Assembly (NCBI RefSeq): GCF_003345655.1
Contig: NZ_QQOH01000001.1
Location: forward strand, 310,001 to 374,000
DNA from: Motiliproteus coralliicola
GTDB lineage: Bacteria; Pseudomonadota; Gammaproteobacteria; Pseudomonadales; Balneatricaceae
Direction of reading: 5' to 3'
DNA length: 64,000 nucleotides
A program made the translations under genes and the position numbers. The notes under the pieces are model-generated. The model searched no databases. It was not told the origin of the DNA and worked only from the letters and a program-made list of their open reading frames with translations. Below are positions 35,963 to 48,285 of the stretch, piece after piece. Every line of letters begins with the position of its first letter. The stretch's first letter is position 1.

Positions 35963-37137
35963 CCTTGGACGTTGGTTGAGCCTCGGCGGCAATGCTCGAT
36001 GCAACGTTGCCGATAGGCTTCGCTCTGCATCTCGATCAGGCGGCTGCGGGTACGCTCGAACGGTTCACTCAGTGCGCCGCTTGGATACAGCTGGCCAATA
36101 GTCACTTCGGCGGCAGCCAACAATAGTACCGACTGGTCGTATAGCTCATCGATCAGAGCGATAAAGCGCCGGGTCCGGTCATCGTTACTGCCGAGAAAGC
36201 GTCGGCGATTGGTCGCACTGGCTGGCATATCCTCGGTACCCTGAACCACCCAGTTAGCGTCGCTGCTGCCTTTCAGATCGGGGATACCGCTGAGCAGGAT
36301 AATGCCGAACCGCTCGGCCAGAGCCATATAGTCGTTGGCACTGCGTGGTCCTTCACAGAGGGCATCGAAATCGAACCAGGCGGCGTGATCGTTGTATTGC
36401 TCGCAACTTACCGATCGGCCTTCAAGCGCAATCGGCTGCCCTTGCACGAGGGCCGGGCCGGCCAGCTGTTCGAATCGCAGCTGAAGTCGTGAACGGTCCG
36501 GATTGAGCAGGAACAGATCGGCGTGATTCAGTTGCCGACGGCGATGATCCAGGCCACCATCGAGGTGGATGATCCGGCAGTGCTGTTTCAGCAAGTCGAT
36601 CGCCGGCACAAAGCGCTGTCGCTGCAGTCCATCGGCATAAAGCTGGTCCGGATGCTGATTGGAGGTGGCCACCAGTACCGTACCCCGTTGAAACAGTTGC
36701 GCCATTAAGCGCCCTAGCAGCATCGCATCACCGATATCACTGACAAAAAACTCGTCGAAGCAGAGTATGTCGATATCGGCGCTGATCTGTTCGGCAATTC
36801 TGACCAATGGATCCGGTTGGCCGGATAGCGCGGTCAGTTGCTGATGGACCCGGCGCATAAAGTGATGGAAGTGAAGCCGCTGAGATCGGTGGGCCGGCAG
36901 TTGTTGGCAGAACAGATCCATCAACAGGGTTTTGCCGCGACCAACCGGGCCATAGAGCCAGATACCCTGCAGCGCGGCGGACTGGGAATGGCGAGATCTG
37001 AAGCTGAGCCGCCGAGGAGGCCGCTCGATGCTGTCGATCAGCGCCTGTAACGGCTCAAGGCAGGCAAGTTGAGCCGGGTCAGTATCGAACTGCTGCTGCC
37101 GGCTCAAAGCCCGATATCGGGCGTAAAGATCGCCCAT
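35959..37137 (-). CDS. zapE: Cell division ATPase ZapE (AFG1-like)
   Basis: ZapE is an AAA-type ATPase that associates with the Z-ring in gammaproteobacteria. The 392-aa protein has Walker A GPVGRGKT (about 64), Walker [13 protein letters not shown], and [13 protein letters not shown], all family marks. The N-terminal [16 protein letters not shown] also fits. Length is near the usual 375. The next gene downstream of its start is a DUF2185 protein, 12 bp away on the same strand, probably upstream in the same transcript. Confidence 0.94.
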   Translation of the reverse strand: MGDLYARYRALSRQQQFDTDPAQLACLEPLQALIDSIERPPRRLSFRSRHSQSAALQGIWLYGPVGRGKTLLMDLFCQQLPAHRSQRLHFHHFMRRVHQQLTALSGQPDPLVRIAEQISADIDILCFDEFFVSDIGDAMLLGRLMAQLFQRGTVLVATSNQHPDQLYADGLQRQRFVPAIDLLKQHCRIIHLDGGLDHRRRQLNHADLFLLNPDRSRLQLRFEQLAGPALVQGQPIALEGRSVSCEQYNDHAAWFDFDALCEGPRSANDYMALAERFGIILLSGIPDLKGSSDANWVVQGTEDMPASATNRRRFLGSNDDRTRRFIALIDELYDQSVLLLAAAEVTIGQLYPSGALSEPFERTRSRLIEMQSEAYRQRCIEHCRRGSTNVQG

Positions 37138-37149
37138 GATGGCGCGTAA

Positions 37150-37530
37150 TCAGCTCGGCTTGAAGTCGTCGACACTTTGTACCGTGCGGGTTTCGACATC
37201 TTCCTCTTCCGGGATGTCGAAGTCCTCGACCTCCTGCCAGGCTTCTCCCGGTACCCGCTCCCAGACCGACCCCGGCTTGCTCTTGAGCAGTTCTTCCAGT
37301 GATGGGTCCATCTTGATCAGCGTCTCAACCGGGTAGGGCTGCATGTTCTTCTTATCCGCCAGCTCTTCCGGCGTTTCGTAGCCGGAATACATCCGCCAGC
37401 CGGTGTCACGCAGATCGGCTGGAACGGTTTTGTACATAAAGCGGACCGGGCAGGGCTTCTCACCCACCAGCAGTTTGGAAACCAGTGCCAGAAAAGGCTT
37501 GGGAGCATCGGTCAGGATCGAATCGGTCAT
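37150..37530 (-). CDS. DUF2185-like (Imm33-type) protein
   Basis: A 126-aa acidic protein with CPVRFMYKTVPADLRDTGWR and YSGYETPEELADKKNM, the usual pattern of DUF2185/Imm33 proteins, which are often annotated as immunity-like. No toxin gene is near, so I do not infer immunity. The ATG at 37528-37530 begins MTDSILTDAPKPF. A tandem 16-bp repeat lies just upstream. The stop is 12 bp before zapE, so the two are likely co-transcribed. Confidence 0.75.
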   Translation of the reverse strand: MTDSILTDAPKPFLALVSKLLVGEKPCPVRFMYKTVPADLRDTGWRMYSGYETPEELADKKNMQPYPVETLIKMDPSLEELLKSKPGSVWERVPGEAWQEVEDFDIPEEEDVETRTVQSVDDFKPS

Positions 37531-37832
37531 AGTTGCAAGTTCTGTAAGGTTGAATGTTCTGTACGGTTGAAGTGATTGTCTGTGCGCTAATGATACCGGA
37601 TGCAGGGTTTCGGGTGCTATGGGTGGAAAGTCGTGGGTGCGGGGCTCTGACAGCGGCCAGGGGGAGGTCGGCAAGCGGTTGCCGCTATCCGGCGGATTCC
37701 TGCTGCCTTTGCAGCTGTTATCAGCGCTGGTTGCTGAGCTTTCCTAGAACCGTCGGGGGTTCAACAGCATAGAGCTGTACTGGCGTTAAACTTGCTATGT
37801 TTTCAGGGATAAACGAAAACTCGGAGCCGAGC
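37531..37832. other. Intergenic region with a tandem repeat next to the DUF2185 gene
   Basis: About 300 bp between divergent genes. Two copies of GTTCTGTAMGGTTGAA (M = A or C) lie at 37539-37554 and 37556-37571, period 17 bp, beginning 8 bp before the DUF2185 start. The rest holds nothing I recognise. Confidence 0.5.
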
Positions 37833-38534
37833 ATGTCACTATCCAGTCAGTTGTTACCCGCCGGTGCTGCTCGCACTGGGTTGAGCCAGGAGTCGATCGG
37901 TTTGCTGCATCGACGGGGGCTGTCAGAAGAGCAGGTCGATCAGTTTGAAGCCCTGCTGATGTCGGCAACCGAGAAGCTCAGCGCCGATCAGACCGCGAAG
38001 CAGGTGTTGGCCGGGCTCTCAGCCGCTGACATGCAACTGCTACAGCGAGCGACCAGTTTGGCCGATCCGATTCATATCGAGTCTTTGAGCGATGAGGGTG
38101 CGATCAACCTGTTGGCCCAGCCGGACAAGACCGGCATGGTGGATCTCAATAACGACGGTGTGGTGGAGATCGGCAAAGCCAAGACGCTGGCCTATCCGCC
38201 ACTGAATGCACCGGTAGGTGTGCACGAGGCTTGGGAGCGCGCTACCGCGAATCTTTCCGAAGCCGATGTGATGATGCTGCAATTCCATATGGCCACCGCC
38301 AACGGTATCGAGCTGGGCACCCACCTTCCCAAACCATCAGGATTGAGCCCGGAACAGGAGTGGTCAACCGCGGGTTGGCAGGCACTGTTGGAAAAGATGC
38401 GTTCGGCGCTGGATTTCTCGGTGTCGATGGACGGCTGGACAAGGACCAATCGAATTCAACAGGATTTTTACAACCGCTTTGAGCACGAATTGGCGTCAAT
38501 GAGCCCGCAGGAATCGAATTCGCGACCGGCCTGA
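37833..38534 (+). CDS. Unknown acidic protein with EF-hand/dockerin-like loop
   Basis: A 233-aa soluble, helical protein with no family I recognise and no signal peptide. Residues 104-115 (DLNNDGVVEIGK) match the calcium loop DxNxDG at positions 1, 3, 5 and 6, but position 12 is K instead of D or E, so calcium binding is doubtful. I take the ATG at 37833, which has GGAG 6 bp upstream, over the in-frame start 36 bp earlier. Confidence 0.75.
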   Translation: MSLSSQLLPAGAARTGLSQESIGLLHRRGLSEEQVDQFEALLMSATEKLSADQTAKQVLAGLSAADMQLLQRATSLADPIHIESLSDEGAINLLAQPDKTGMVDLNNDGVVEIGKAKTLAYPPLNAPVGVHEAWERATANLSEADVMMLQFHMATANGIELGTHLPKPSGLSPEQEWSTAGWQALLEKMRSALDFSVSMDGWTRTNRIQQDFYNRFEHELASMSPQESNSRPA

Positions 38535-38580
38535 ACGCTTGCAGGGAGGCGATCGGGCGATCCTACGTCACAGCCTCCGG

Positions 38581-39132
38581 TTATTTCTTTTCCCATTTGG
38601 ACCAGGGGTTGAAGGACTGCTCGCTGCTTTGAGGCTTGGTTTTTGGTTTTGGTTTTGAGTCGCTCGCGTTGCCGGAGGGTTTGTTCTTGGCATCCTTGCT
38701 GAAGGGGCTGCGGCGCTGTTGTTGCGGCTTTTTACGGCTGTGATAGCCCGAGTTCTGCTTCCAACTGGCGGCCTTGTCACGCTTTTTTTGATTCAGGCGA
38801 GCGGCGTCTTCCAGGCTCAACTCGGCCGGCTCGCCTGGTAGCTGGCCATCCGGAATGATCCGTTCTCTCGGCGGGAGCTTGAACTGAGTCGAGCTGGCTT
38901 TGGGCAGGTTCTTGAATTGGTAGAGATAGAAAGTTTCCACCTTTTCCCGCGCCCAGTCGGTCTTTTTCAGAAATTTAACGCTGGAGTCGACGCTGGGGTT
39001 GGTGCGGAAACAGTTGATATTGAGATAGGCGTAGAGGATCTCAAATCCATAGTGTTCAACGAGTTCGGTGACCAGGGCTTTCAGTCCGAGGCCGTGGAGC
39101 GGGTTGTTGCGGTAGTTGATCTCGTCGTTCAT
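38581..39132 (-). CDS. VF530-family DNA-binding protein with basic tail
   Basis: A 183-aa protein. The first 75 residues match the VF530 (DUF2132) domain: [20 protein letters not shown], then [20 protein letters not shown] and TPWA-like [13 protein letters not shown]. The remainder is a disordered lysine-, serine- and proline-rich extension ending [10 protein letters not shown], longer than in the minimal family members and likely to bind nucleic acid. Function in the cell is unknown. Confidence 0.85.
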   Translation of the reverse strand: MNDEINYRNNPLHGLGLKALVTELVEHYGFEILYAYLNINCFRTNPSVDSSVKFLKKTDWAREKVETFYLYQFKNLPKASSTQFKLPPRERIIPDGQLPGEPAELSLEDAARLNQKKRDKAASWKQNSGYHSRKKPQQQRRSPFSKDAKNKPSGNASDSKPKPKTKPQSSEQSFNPWSKWEKK

Positions 39133-39161
39133 GGGATGCCTGTTCAGTGATGGAGTGGTGC

Positions 39162-39190
39162 TAAAAAAAAACCGGGCCTTGGCCCGGTTT
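39162..39190 (-). terminator. Terminator of the aspartate aminotransferase gene
   Basis: AAACCGGGCC and GGCCCGGTTT form a perfect stem around TT; on the minus strand at least six T follow. Confidence 0.9.
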
Positions 39191-39207
39191 TCTGTGGCTG
39201 GATCCGA

Positions 39208-40395
39208 TTAGCCCTGCAGGGCGTTCTTGATCCGGCTGATCGCTTCTTCCAGTACTTTCATGCTGGTAGCGAAGGACAGACGCATCTGGCCGGGAGAGCC
39301 GAAGGCCGAGCCCGGTACCAGGGCAACGCCGGCTTCGTTCAACAGGAACTCGGCCAGGGCGATGTCGTCTTCGAACTCCGGACGGGAATCGATCACCTGC
39401 TGGAAGCTCGGGAACGCATAGAAGGTGCCGTCGGCCGGGATGCAGTCGACCCCGTCGATTTCGTTCAGCGCATCAACGACGAAGTCGTGGCGCTGCTTGA
39501 AGGCAACCAGCATCTCTTTGACGCAATCCTGTGAGCCTTCCAGGGCAGTCTGGGCCGCAACCTGAGAGATCGAGGTCGGGTTGGAGGTGGACTGGGACTG
39601 AACCTTCTTCATCGCCTTGATCAGGGTTTCCGGTCCAGCCGCGTAGCCGATCCGCCAGCCGGTCATCGAGTAGGCTTTGGAAACACCGTTCAGCACGATG
39701 GTGCGGTCGTACAGTTCCGGGCAGGCCATCAGGATGTTGCAGAACGGCTCGTCGCTCCACAGGATGTGCTCGTACATGTCATCGGTGGCAACCAGAACGT
39801 TGGGGTGCTTCTTCAGCACTTCACCCAGCGCTTCCAGCTCGGTACGGGAGTAGGCCACACCGGTGGGGTTGGACGGGCTGTTCAGTACCACTAGCTTGGT
39901 CTTCGGCGTGATCGCCATCTCCAGCTGCTCCGGAGTCAGCTTGAAACGCTGCTCCTGGGAGGTACGAACGATAACCGGAACACCGTCGGAAACGGCGACC
40001 ATATCCGGGTAGGAAACCCAGTAAGGAGCCGGAATAATCACTTCGTCGCCTGGGTTGATCAGCGCCAGAGACAGGTTGAAGAAGCTCTGCTTACCACCGC
40101 AGGAAACCAGAATCTGGGTCGGCTGGTACTCCAGGCCGTTGTCATTCTTCAGCTTGTTGATAATGGCATGCTTGAGCGCCGGGGTGCCGTCAACGGCGGT
40201 GTACTTGGTGAAGCCTTCGTTGAGGGCTTCAATAGCTGCGTTTTTAATGTGATCCGGGGTGTCGAAATCGGGCTCGCCCGCGCCCAAGCCAATAATGTCT
40301 TTACCGGCTGCGCGCAGTTCAGCGGCACGGTTGGTGACCGCCAGCGTGGGTGAAGGCTTGATGTTGTTAACCCGATCGGAAAGTTGCAGGTCCAA
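39208..40395 (-). CDS. aspC: Aspartate aminotransferase (PLP-dependent, class I)
   Basis: Transfers the amino group between aspartate and 2-oxoglutarate, linking amino acids to the TCA cycle. The 395-aa protein belongs to the bacterial subgroup with [20 protein letters not shown] near the start. Also seen are the PLP-contact motifs NSPSNPTG and VATDDMYEH, the Schiff-base lysine in [13 protein letters not shown], and a C-terminal MRLSFATS. The start is TTG at 40393-40395 with AGAGG 8 bp upstream. A tight intergenic region separates it from divergent uvrB. Exact amino-acid preference is inferred from the family. Confidence 0.92.
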   Translation of the reverse strand: MDLQLSDRVNNIKPSPTLAVTNRAAELRAAGKDIIGLGAGEPDFDTPDHIKNAAIEALNEGFTKYTAVDGTPALKHAIINKLKNDNGLEYQPTQILVSCGGKQSFFNLSLALINPGDEVIIPAPYWVSYPDMVAVSDGVPVIVRTSQEQRFKLTPEQLEMAITPKTKLVVLNSPSNPTGVAYSRTELEALGEVLKKHPNVLVATDDMYEHILWSDEPFCNILMACPELYDRTIVLNGVSKAYSMTGWRIGYAAGPETLIKAMKKVQSQSTSNPTSISQVAAQTALEGSQDCVKEMLVAFKQRHDFVVDALNEIDGVDCIPADGTFYAFPSFQQVIDSRPEFEDDIALAEFLLNEAGVALVPGSAFGSPGQMRLSFATSMKVLEEAISRIKNALQG

Positions 40396-40487
40396 GTTGG
40401 TGTCCTCTCAAATGAGCTGATCATAAATGTCGGTTTTCTCGACATTGTGCTCCGAAAACTCAACCATTCCGGAGCGCCGAAAAAAAG

Positions 40488-40503
40488 CCGTATAATTGTA
40501 CAG
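40488..40503 (+). promoter_or_regulatory. LexA-type SOS box of uvrB, overlapping a -10
   Basis: CCGT-N8-ACAG matches 7 of 8 bases of CTGT-N8-ACAG. TATAAT at 40491-40496 lies within it, so LexA would block RNA polymerase. It is 24 bp upstream of the uvrB ATG. Confidence 0.6.
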
Positions 40504-40527
40504 ATTCACCCCGGCTCAGGAAACCGT

Positions 40528-42546
<2,019 letters not shown>

Positions 42547-42742
42547 ATCGTTACGACAAAAGGCAGATTGTTAGGGTTTCGCCGCCGCTGCTACCCTAAG
42601 AGCCCGCTCTCTAGGTGGTCTCGGTTGGGACCGGATAAACCGGATTCGATCTCCCGCAGTCGGAGTCGAATGGATAAAGCCAGAGCTATTGAAACGCCTG
42701 CTGTGGGACCGCAAGGGCCGGGCAGCAGGAAGCAGGGATTCG

Positions 42743-44026
42743 ATGTTTGATGATGCTGATGACTTTTCGTTTATCCACGATCAGATGGCGGATGCCGTCT
42801 ATCTGATCGACCCGGCCAGTTCGAATATTATCTGGGTCAACCGAGCCGGTCATGAAGATCTGCTGATGCAAAGGCATGAGGTGCTGAATCATTCGGTGCT
42901 TAGCCTGCAGAAACACGTGACCGAAAATGGTCAGTGGCAGGCGATCGCCGACGTGATCCGTGCCGAGAAACGCTATACCTTCAATGGCCATCACTGCCGC
43001 AAGGATGGTTCTGAATTTCCGGTAGAAGTGAACACCACCGTCTTTGTCCATCAGGACAAAGAACTGTTCCTGTCCGTTGCCCGGGATATCAGCAGCCGAC
43101 GAGCTTACGAGTCCAAGGACAAGGGGCGTGAAGCGCAGATTCTGACCGCGATCGATGCCAGCAGCGATGGTCTCTGGGATTGGGAGATCGAGGCCGGCGC
43201 GGTCTATTTCAGCCCGTCGCTCAAACGCATGCTGGGCTATGGCCCCGACGAGATGCCGCCGGTGGTCGAAACCTGGAAAGATAATATTCACCCCAGCGAC
43301 CAACAACGGGTGCTGAGGATCATGGGCGAACACCTGAACGGGCAGCGGGAGCGCTACGCGGCGACCTATCGTCTGCGTAACCGTAACGGCCATTATCTTT
43401 GGGTCCACGATACCGGCTGTGTCTCCGAATACGATGAGGAACTCAAACCGGTGCGTGCTACCGGAATAGTCACCGATGTGACCCGTCAGAAGTTGCTGGA
43501 GCAGCGCCTGCAGGAGCTGGCCGCTTACGATGAGCTGACGGGGTTGCGGAATCGTCGCGAGAGTCGTCGCGTGTTCGATAGCCAGCTGCATCTGGCAGAA
43601 CGTCACCATCAGCCACTGGGCATGGCCCTGATCGATCTGGACTTTTTCAAATCCGTTAACGATCAACTCGGCCACGTGGGCGGCGACTACGTACTGAAAA
43701 CGGTGGCCCGGGTGTTGGAAGAGCGGGTCCGTCGGTCGGACTTTCTATTTCGCTGGGGCGGTGAGGAGTTTTTGCTGTTGAGCCCGCAGACCGAGCTGCA
43801 GGCGATGATCGAACTCTGTGAACAGCTTCGACATGCGTTGGAAACGTACGAGATGTGCTACGAGCAGCAGTGCCTGTGGTTAACGGCGAGCTTCGGTATC
43901 GCGACCTATCCAGACAGCGGGTCCGAGCCGAGCGAATTGATGTTGGCGATGGATACTGAGCTCTACCGGGCCAAATCCCAGGGACGAAATCAGGTCTGCT
44001 ACCCGGATAAGTGCCGGCACAGCTAA
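42743..44026 (+). CDS. Diguanylate cyclase with two PAS domains
   Basis: Cytoplasmic c-di-GMP-producing enzyme of 427 aa: PAS 1 (about 10-125), PAS 2 with PAC (about 130-265) and a GGDEF domain (about 270-425). The active motif is GGEEF in RWGGEEFLLL; the inhibitory I-site RRSD sits five residues before it, so product feedback is likely. No membrane helix is seen, so the PAS domains would sense internal redox, light or ligand cues. I use the ATG at 42743 with AGGGA upstream; a TTG 54 bp earlier is in frame. Confidence 0.93.
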   Translation: MFDDADDFSFIHDQMADAVYLIDPASSNIIWVNRAGHEDLLMQRHEVLNHSVLSLQKHVTENGQWQAIADVIRAEKRYTFNGHHCRKDGSEFPVEVNTTVFVHQDKELFLSVARDISSRRAYESKDKGREAQILTAIDASSDGLWDWEIEAGAVYFSPSLKRMLGYGPDEMPPVVETWKDNIHPSDQQRVLRIMGEHLNGQRERYAATYRLRNRNGHYLWVHDTGCVSEYDEELKPVRATGIVTDVTRQKLLEQRLQELAAYDELTGLRNRRESRRVFDSQLHLAERHHQPLGMALIDLDFFKSVNDQLGHVGGDYVLKTVARVLEERVRRSDFLFRWGGEEFLLLSPQTELQAMIELCEQLRHALETYEMCYEQQCLWLTASFGIATYPDSGSEPSELMLAMDTELYRAKSQGRNQVCYPDKCRHS

Positions 44027-44090
44027 ACACCGTCTGCTCCGTTGTGGCCCATCGTTAGGCCGAGCGTTATGAACCCCTCGATCGCGCTGC

Positions 44091-44129
44091 AAAAAAAGCC
44101 CTGCCAGCCGCTCCTCAAGGCTGACAGGG
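44091..44129 (-). terminator. Terminator at the end of the transporter/CoA-ligase operon
   Basis: CCCTGCCAGCC pairs with GGCTGACAGGG (one mismatch); on the minus strand seven T follow. It is 30 bp beyond the last gene of the leftward cluster. Confidence 0.82.
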
Positions 44130-44159
44130 AAGGCCTACGATAGGAATCTATTGCGGCAC

Positions 44160-45827
44160 TCAGGCCGCGCCTTGACCATCCAGCTCATCCACGGCCCGCT
44201 GACGCAGCAGGAAGCGTTGCAGCTTGCCGCTGGGCGTTTTCGGCAATTCGGTGACGAACTCGATCTCGCGCGGGAAAGAGTGGGTCGACAGACGGTTACG
44301 AACGTACTGCTGCAGCTCTTCCACCAGCGCGTCATTGGGCTCATCCTGTTCCCGGATCACCGCGTAGGCCTTGACGATCGAGCCACGCTTTTCGCAGGGC
44401 TTGGCGACCACGGCGCTTTCGATAACCGCCGGATGTTCCAGCAGGGTGCTTTCGACGTCGGCCGGACCGATCCGATAACCGGCGGAGGTGATGATGTCAT
44501 CGTCACGACCGGTGTAGGAATGGGAACCGTCGGCGTTGCGGATCACCATATCGCCGGTCAGGTAGTAGTTACCGTGGTACGGCTTCTTGTCGGAGAAGCT
44601 GTAACCCATAAAGAAGAACTGCGGCGACTGACTGACGTCGACCGCCAGCTGACCGGTCTGTCCCGGTTCGACCTCGTTGAACTCGTCATCCAGTGCTACC
44701 AGGCGGTAGCCGGGCATCGGGAAGCCCATGCAGGCGACATGCTCTTCGTGATCCAGGGCGTGGTAGTTACATGCGGTCATGCCGGTTTCGGTCTGACCGT
44801 AGTGGTCACGAACCGGGCAGCTGAACACACGATCCATCCAGTTGGCGACTTCCGGGTTCAGTGGTTCGCCGGCGCTGCTGGCGACGCGCAGGTTGATGTT
44901 GTAGTCGGCGCGCTGGGCTTCATTGGCCATCAACAGGCGGTAGGCGGTGGGTGCCGCGGCCAGGTTGGTGATCTCGAACTCCTGCATGAAGGCGTAGGTG
45001 TTGTCGGCGGTGAAACCATGCTCGTTGAAGTGGGTGGTACAACCCAGCAGCAGCGGGCCGACAACGGCATAGTAGAGACCGTAGGCCCAACCCGGATCGG
45101 CCACGTTCCAGTAGTTGTCTTCATCACGCAGGCCGATCGCCAGCTCCATATAGGTCCAGAACGAGACCAGTGCCTTGGCTGGAACCACAACGCCCTTGGA
45201 TTTGCCGGTGGTGCCGGAGGTGAACATCTGCAGGAACGGCTCGTCCTGACCGATCAGGACCGGTTCGAACTGATCGTCCTGGCTGTCGACGGCCTGCTGC
45301 CACAGCAGGTCGGATTCAGAGGCGCAGGCTTCGCTGCTGTCGGCCACCAGCATGGTTTTGGGCAGGTTTTTAACATCGGCCAGCTTGGGCCACTGCTCGG
45401 GGTTGGTGATGATCAGCTTGGAGCCGGCACAGTTGAGTCGGTATTCGATCGCACCGGAACCGAAAGCGGTGAACAGCGGCTGATAAACACCACCGGCACG
45501 CAAGGTTCCCAGTACCGCGATCAGCAGCTCCGGGGTCCGGGGCAGCAGGCAGGCAACCCGGTCGCCTTTGCCGATACCCTGACTCTTGAGCATGTTGGCG
45601 AACTGGGCCGAGCGGCGTTGCAGTTCGGCGAAGCTGAGCTCGCCCTTGCTGCCGTCGATGCGCTGGTAGCGCAGCGCGGCTTTGTCCGGGTTCTGTTGGA
45701 CGTGGCGATCGCAGCTCTCGACGCAGACGTTGATGCCCGGTGCTTCGCTCAGCTGGCCGCTGAACTGCGACTCGATCATCTGCGGGGTAAATTTGGCGAT
45801 ATAGTCCTGATAAGTTTGCTCAGTCAT
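44160..45827 (-). CDS. Acyl-CoA synthetase (AMP-forming), acetate/medium-chain type
   Basis: Adenylates a carboxylic acid and transfers it to coenzyme A. The 555-aa enzyme has the P-loop-like MFTSGTTGKSKG (about 205), the A5-type YGQTETGM, the hinge region YLTGDM and the catalytic lysine in TPSGKLQRF. Motifs such as DPGWAYGLYYAVVGPLLLG resemble acetyl-CoA and medium-chain synthetases rather than long-chain FadD. It is the last gene of the liv-type cluster, 49 bp after another CoA ligase, so the transported compound is probably its substrate or a product of it. Confidence 0.9.
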   Translation of the reverse strand: MTEQTYQDYIAKFTPQMIESQFSGQLSEAPGINVCVESCDRHVQQNPDKAALRYQRIDGSKGELSFAELQRRSAQFANMLKSQGIGKGDRVACLLPRTPELLIAVLGTLRAGGVYQPLFTAFGSGAIEYRLNCAGSKLIITNPEQWPKLADVKNLPKTMLVADSSEACASESDLLWQQAVDSQDDQFEPVLIGQDEPFLQMFTSGTTGKSKGVVVPAKALVSFWTYMELAIGLRDEDNYWNVADPGWAYGLYYAVVGPLLLGCTTHFNEHGFTADNTYAFMQEFEITNLAAAPTAYRLLMANEAQRADYNINLRVASSAGEPLNPEVANWMDRVFSCPVRDHYGQTETGMTACNYHALDHEEHVACMGFPMPGYRLVALDDEFNEVEPGQTGQLAVDVSQSPQFFFMGYSFSDKKPYHGNYYLTGDMVIRNADGSHSYTGRDDDIITSAGYRIGPADVESTLLEHPAVIESAVVAKPCEKRGSIVKAYAVIREQDEPNDALVEELQQYVRNRLSTHSFPREIEFVTELPKTPSGKLQRFLLRQRAVDELDGQGAA

Positions 45828-45876
45828 AACCTTACCTATTGTTTTAATTTTGTAATTCGAGAATGAATCGAGTCGA

Positions 45877-47601
45877 TCAGCTATCCAGCCCCAGCTCGTC
45901 GATGGTGATTTCGCGCATCTTGAACTTCTGGATCTTGCCGGTCACGGTCATCGGGAAGGCGTCGGTGAACTTGATGTAACGCGGCACCTTGAAATGGGAG
46001 ATCTTGTCCTTGCAGTAGTCACGCAGCTCCTGCTCGGTCAGATCCGCCTCGGGTTTGAGAATGATCCAGGCCACCAGCTCTTCACCGAACTTCTTGTCCG
46101 GTACGCCGGTAACCTGGGCATCGGAGATCGCCGGGTGGGTGTAGAGGAACTCCTCGATCTCACGGGGATAGATGTTTTCCCCGCCGCGAATAACCATGTC
46201 CTTGCTGCGGCCGATGATGCTGATGTAACCCTCGTCGTCCATGGTCGCCAGGTCGCCGGTATGCATCCAGCCGGCACTGTCGATCGCATTCAAGGTCGCT
46301 TCCTCGTTGTTCCAGTAACCCAGCATGACGCTGTAGCCACGGGTGCAGAGCTCGCCAATCTCGCCACGGGGGACGATCTTGCCCAGAGAGTCGATGATCT
46401 TGGATTCCAGGTGCGGTTGAGTTCGGCCAACGGTGCTGACGCGCTTGTCGATCGGATCCTCGGCGCCGGTTTGGGTGCTGACCGGGCTGGTTTCGGTCAT
46501 GCCGTAAGCGATCTGCACCTCTTTCATGTGCAGCTGCTCGATCACCTGCTTCATCACCTCCACCGGGCAGGTGGCGCCGGCCATGACGCCGGTACGCAGT
46601 GAGTCGAGGTTGTAATCGGCAAATGTCGGGTGCTCCAGCACCGCGATAAACATCGTCGGTACACCATAGAGTGCAGTGGCGCGCTCTTCGGCGACGGCCT
46701 TGAGCACTGAATCGGGCTCGAACGCTTCGCTCGGGTAGATCATGGTGGCGCCGTGGCTGACGCACCCCAGGTTACCCATCACCATGCCAAAGCAGTGGTA
46801 CAGCGGCACCGGAATCACCAGGCGGTCCTGGTCGGTGAAACGCTGGCTCTCGGTAACGAAGAAACCGTTATTGAGGATGTTGTGATGGCTCAGGGTGGCG
46901 CCTTTCGGGAAACCGGTGGTGCCGGAGGTGTACTGGATATTGATCGGGTCGTCGAACTGCAGTTCGCTCTGGCGCTCCTGCAATGCATCAACGGAGCTGT
47001 TATCAGCCTGATCCAGCATCTGCTGCCAGCTCATGAAGCCGGCGGCCGGGGTGTCGGACAGGGTAATCACGCCGTTCAGGTGCGGCAGCGCCGGGGTGAT
47101 CAGCTTGCCGGGTGCAGACTGGGCCAGTTCCGGTACCAGCTTGTTCAGCATGGCGGTGTAGTCGGAGCTTTTGAACTGATCGGCGGCGATCAGAAAACGG
47201 CATTCGGACTGGTTCAGGGCGTATTCCAGCTCGTGCAGGCGATAGGCCGGGTTGATGTTCACCAGCACGGCGCCGATCTTGGCGGTGGCGAACTGGGTTA
47301 CACACCATTGGGCGTTGTTGGGTGACCAGATACCGACACGATCACCTTTTTCGACGCCGATCGCCATCAGCGCACGGGCGCAGCGCTCGACCTGTTGCTG
47401 CAGTTCACGGTAGCTCCAGCGAATGCCCTGATGCATCGACACCAGGGCGTCGTTGGTGGCGTACTCGCTGGCGATCCGGTCGAACAGATCGCCGATGGTT
47501 TCACCGATCAGCGGGGTGCTGCTGGTGGCGCTAGTGTAACTGGCAGCGGCTGCTTTTACAGAGCTAGGGTTAGGAGCAGAAGGGGAAGTAGGCGCGTTCA
47601 T
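45877..47601 (-). CDS. Fatty-acyl-CoA synthetase-like AMP-binding enzyme
   Basis: A second AMP-forming CoA ligase, 574 aa, distinct from the first. It has [16 protein letters not shown] (about 230), [42 protein letters not shown] and the catalytic lysine in TGKIQKFKM. The pattern is closest to the ACSF2-type fatty-acid/carboxylate CoA ligases. The first 30 residues are low-complexity. The ATG follows GGAGG by 8 bp. Its neighbours are an AhpD-like gene 25 bp upstream and the other CoA ligase downstream. Confidence 0.9.
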   Translation of the reverse strand: MNAPTSPSAPNPSSVKAAAASYTSATSSTPLIGETIGDLFDRIASEYATNDALVSMHQGIRWSYRELQQQVERCARALMAIGVEKGDRVGIWSPNNAQWCVTQFATAKIGAVLVNINPAYRLHELEYALNQSECRFLIAADQFKSSDYTAMLNKLVPELAQSAPGKLITPALPHLNGVITLSDTPAAGFMSWQQMLDQADNSSVDALQERQSELQFDDPINIQYTSGTTGFPKGATLSHHNILNNGFFVTESQRFTDQDRLVIPVPLYHCFGMVMGNLGCVSHGATMIYPSEAFEPDSVLKAVAEERATALYGVPTMFIAVLEHPTFADYNLDSLRTGVMAGATCPVEVMKQVIEQLHMKEVQIAYGMTETSPVSTQTGAEDPIDKRVSTVGRTQPHLESKIIDSLGKIVPRGEIGELCTRGYSVMLGYWNNEEATLNAIDSAGWMHTGDLATMDDEGYISIIGRSKDMVIRGGENIYPREIEEFLYTHPAISDAQVTGVPDKKFGEELVAWIILKPEADLTEQELRDYCKDKISHFKVPRYIKFTDAFPMTVTGKIQKFKMREITIDELGLDS

Positions 47602-47626
47602 TCGCAGGACCTCCGAAATATTATGG

Positions 47627-48253
47627 TTATTTTGTTATTTGGGACTGCCGGGCCTCGGCTCGAGGAGCCGCTGGCAGGTCGCGGTACTGGCTGTGATACT
47701 CGGGGTTGGGGACCATTTCGGTGGCGCCGGCCAACCGATTGGTCATGTTGTAAAAACCGGTGAGGGAGGCGATATCCCAGATCTCGGTATCGCTGAAACC
47801 GGCATCGCGCAGCGCCTGGCGGTCGGCTTCGGTGGTTTGATCCGGATGACGGGTCAGCCGATCGGCAAAATCGAGCATCGCCCGATGACGGGGGCTCAGG
47901 TCGGCGGCGCGGTAGTTCATCACCAGCTGCTCGCCCAGAATCGGGTCTTCGCTGTACTGTCGAACCGCCGCACCATGGGCAGTCAGGCAGTAGTAGCAGT
48001 GGTTGGCGGAGGAGACGACCACGGCGATCATCTCCCGTTCCAGCGCACTCAGGCCGGACTCGCCCAACATCAGGCAGTTGTAGAGTTGGGCGAAGGCATC
48101 GAACTGCGGCAGGTTATGGCTGTAGGCGGCCAGTACGTTCGGCACCATTCCGAGCTTTTCCTGACATATCCCCAGATAGCGTGCGGTGGTATCGGGCAGC
48201 TGTTCCAGGGTTGGAACCGGCAGGTCCAGGGCGGTAGGTTTCGGGTTAATCAT
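47627..48253 (-). CDS. AhpD-like/carboxymuconolactone decarboxylase-family protein
   Basis: A 208-aa protein of the peroxidase-related (AhpD-like) type. The redox pair is CYYC followed by AHG (about residue 87), preceded by [15 protein letters not shown], as in peroxidase-related enzymes of this superfamily. It could reduce peroxides or act in CoA-linked catabolism; the sequence does not decide. It lies between livM and a CoA ligase, 32 and 25 bp from them, in the same operon. Confidence 0.88.
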   Translation of the reverse strand: MINPKPTALDLPVPTLEQLPDTTARYLGICQEKLGMVPNVLAAYSHNLPQFDAFAQLYNCLMLGESGLSALEREMIAVVVSSANHCYYCLTAHGAAVRQYSEDPILGEQLVMNYRAADLSPRHRAMLDFADRLTRHPDQTTEADRQALRDAGFSDTEIWDIASLTGFYNMTNRLAGATEMVPNPEYHSQYRDLPAAPRAEARQSQITK

Positions 48254-48285
48254 ACTGACCTCGTTTAGCCGTTTTCTAACGTGGA

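Noticed and set aside
44151-45866. 571-codon frame opposite the first CoA ligase
   Set aside because: The CoA ligase has full family motifs; the opposite frame is a codon-bias shadow.
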